Source of the DNA: Ornithinimicrobium sp. INDO-MA30-4
GTDB lineage: Bacteria; Actinomycetota; Actinomycetes; Actinomycetales; Dermatophilaceae
Reading direction: 5' to 3'
NCBI RefSeq assembly: GCF_021535045.1
Contig: NZ_CP091056.1
Coordinates: 186,001-250,000, forward strand
DNA: 64,000 nucleotides
Shown here: positions 62,370 to 64,000 of the stretch, one piece after another
Numbering within the stretch: position 1 is the first letter of the stretch
Layout of the letters: every line of letters begins with the position of its first letter
Translations under genes and position numbers: made by a program
The notes under the pieces: model-generated
The model's database searches: none
Seen by the model: the letters and a program-made list of their open reading frames with translations, nothing else
Told to the model about the DNA's origin: nothing

Positions 62370-64000
62370 ATGGCCAATTCTGCGACGACGTCCCGGCCGC
62401 GCTCCAGCGCTAAGGCTGGCAGCACGCGTCCGGCCGCCAAAAAAACGACCGCTCAAAGTGGCAGCGGTGCCCGCAAGAGCACTAATTCCAAGAGCACCAA
62501 AAAGACCACAGCACAAAAGACCCGTGACCCACGCGGCCCGCTTCCCTGGCGAGTAGCGCGTGGAACCTGGATGGGAATGGCCACCGTGACCGGAGGAGCA
62601 GTTCGCAAGGCGAGCAGTAGCGCCCAAGACTTAGAGCCCGAGCACCGGCGTGACGGATTTGGCTTCTTGCTCATCGGGCTAGCGGTCGTGATTGCTATCC
62701 GAGAGTGGTGGGGTCTGCCAGGTGTCGTCGGCACCGCGATCCATGCGGTCTCGGCGGGCACTTTGGGCGAGTTGCCTTGGTGATGCCCATCGTGTTTGTC
62801 ATCTTCGGCGTGCGGATGCTCAAGGCGCCACAAGAACAGGTTGCCAACAACCGCTTCATGGTGGGCAGTTCTGCGCTCATTCTCGCGGCGTGTGGGTTGA
62901 CGCACCTCGCCTTCGACTCTCCCGATTACAGCCTGGGTATGGGGGCGCTCCAGGATGCGGGCGGCATCCTCGGCTTCATGATCGCAGCACCGATCACCGC
63001 GGCCATCACGATGTGGGGGACGCTTATTCTGCTGAGCCTGCTGGCCATCTTTGGCCTGCTGGTCATCACGGCGACGCCAGCCCACCGCATCCCGGACCGT
63101 CTGCGTGAAATCGAAGAGACGCTGTTTAACTCCAGTCGCTTCGACAACGAAGACGGCTCTCGCATGTCTCGCTCGCAGCGCAAGGAGCGTCGCCGCGTCG
63201 AGCGCACGGGCAACCCGGCTTTCGACCAGGCCGCCGAAGTTGAGCGCACTGAGTCCAAGTCGTTGAGGGGCAAGCCCGCGGCCACTGCCGCAGGGGTGCG
63301 GCTGGGGCCAGCGCGCAAAGAAGCCGAAGTCCAAGGCTTCCGTGGGCGACCCAGACGCTACCGGCCCCATCCCGCCAGTTCCTGGCACCCGGCCCGTGCC
63401 GAAGACCGTCCCGGCCGGGCAACCCGAAGTGCTTGAAGCGCCACCGAACTCGCCACTTCCTCAGCGCGTCGAGCAATTGATGCTGGCTGGCGACGTGACG
63501 TACGTCCTGCCCGAGAACGAACTCCTCAAGCCAGGCAGCCCGCACAAGACGCGCTCGAGGCGAACGACAAGGTCGTTAACGCGCTCACCCAGGTGATTGA
63601 TGACTTCGGCATTGACGCCCAGGTCACCGGCTTCATGCGCGGCCCGACAGTGACGCGCTATGAGGTCGAGCTTGGACCCGGCGTCAAGGTTGAGCGCATT
63701 ACGGCGCTGTCCAAGAACATCGCCTACTCGGTGGCTTCGGCTGACGTTCGCATCTTGTCGCCGATTCCGGGCAAGTCCGCCGTTGGTGTGGAGATCCCCA
63801 ATACCGACCGCGAAAATGTCTCGCTGGGTGATGTGCTGCGTTCGCAGGCCTCCCGAAACAACACTCACCCCATGGTGATGGGTGTCGGCAAGGACGTTGA
63901 AGGCGGGTATGTCATCGCCAACCTTGCGAAGATGCCTCACCTGCTGGTGGCAGGTGCGACCGGTTCGGGTAAGTCGAGTTTCATTAACTCGATGATCACC
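62370..64000 (+). CDS. ftsK: DNA translocase FtsK/SpoIIIE, N-terminal part (3' end outside window; frameshifted)
   Basis: A chromosome-segregation translocase at the division septum. A basic, Ser/Thr/Ala-rich N-terminus is followed by about four membrane helices ([59 protein letters not shown]), a polar linker and the motor domain. [20 protein letters not shown] and Walker [10 protein letters not shown] are at the window end. Shifts lie near 62765, about 63310 (two bases) and 63555. ATG 62352 is an alternative start. Confidence 0.93.

Noticed and set aside
1-64000. CRISPR arrays, prophage or secretion-system clusters
   Set aside because: No regularly spaced repeats, phage structural genes, integrases or cas genes were found; apart from the IS element the window is housekeeping and metabolic.

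Overview
The window is a stretch of a moderately high-GC (about 60 % by eye) actinobacterial chromosome. Gene content and order point to Micrococcales, perhaps near Dermatophilaceae/Intrasporangiaceae. The markers are the actinobacterial order tig-clpP1-clpP2-clpX, ileS-folC-DUF4233, rpsO-pnp and thyA-folA, GlbO-type truncated haemoglobin, a mycothiol-linked DinB-fold protein, MT0933-type antitoxin-like protein, and an ileS T-box of the translational type. The family assignment is inference.

The most important property for any reader is that most genes are broken by frameshifts, including essential ones (tig, valS, ileS, folC, uppP, ndk, pnp, rnj, thyA). Every shift I could reconstruct, on both strands, is repaired by restoring one missing base (two in a few dinucleotide repeats), usually in a short G/C run. 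This looks like systematic deletion error of a long-read assembly and not gene decay, so I annotate such genes as single CDSs and give the approximate shift positions.

Layout. 1-1623: end of an EfeO/EfeB iron-uptake operon. 1693-5035: two tandem dynamin-like membrane GTPases. 5171-8375: SSB-like protein, EttA and an RluA-type pseudouridine synthase. 8419-11871: two thioesterases, an unknown protein and an MFS transporter. 11876-17199: alpha-glucan and stress genes (GH13 alpha-glucosidase, GlbO, MscS, MalQ). 17290-21132: PepN, RpiB, an antitoxin-like protein, tRNA-Gly and tRNA-Pro. 21207-25502: trigger factor and the ClpP1/ClpP2/ClpX protease. 25586-33677: ValS, an AgcS sodium:amino-acid symporter, then a T-box and IleS. 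33662-36814: FolC, DUF4233 protein, UppP, Ndk. 36945-41337: Ppc, Nei-type glycosylase, PIG-L deacetylase. 41479-44354: RpsO and PNPase. 44441-47212: acyltransferase, AzlD, AzlC, GNAT (minus strand). 47250-49922: flavoreductase, ASCH protein, FolA, ThyA. 50008-51688: RNase J. 51699-54339: an internally deleted GH3 glycosidase, a membrane protein and SatD.

54462-61026 is the accessory highlight. It holds a LysR regulator divergent from a DgcA/StcD-type demethylase, a Rieske oxygenase (GbcA-like) and its reductase (GbcB-like), a likely pathway for stepwise N-demethylation of a betaine. An IS481-like element sits exactly at the demethylase stop codon, between a CTAG duplication that rebuilds that stop and also supplies the transposase stop. 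61055-64000: DUF2161 protein, mycothiol-linked DinB-fold protein, and the start of ftsK, cut by the window end. No CRISPR array, prophage or rRNA was seen.
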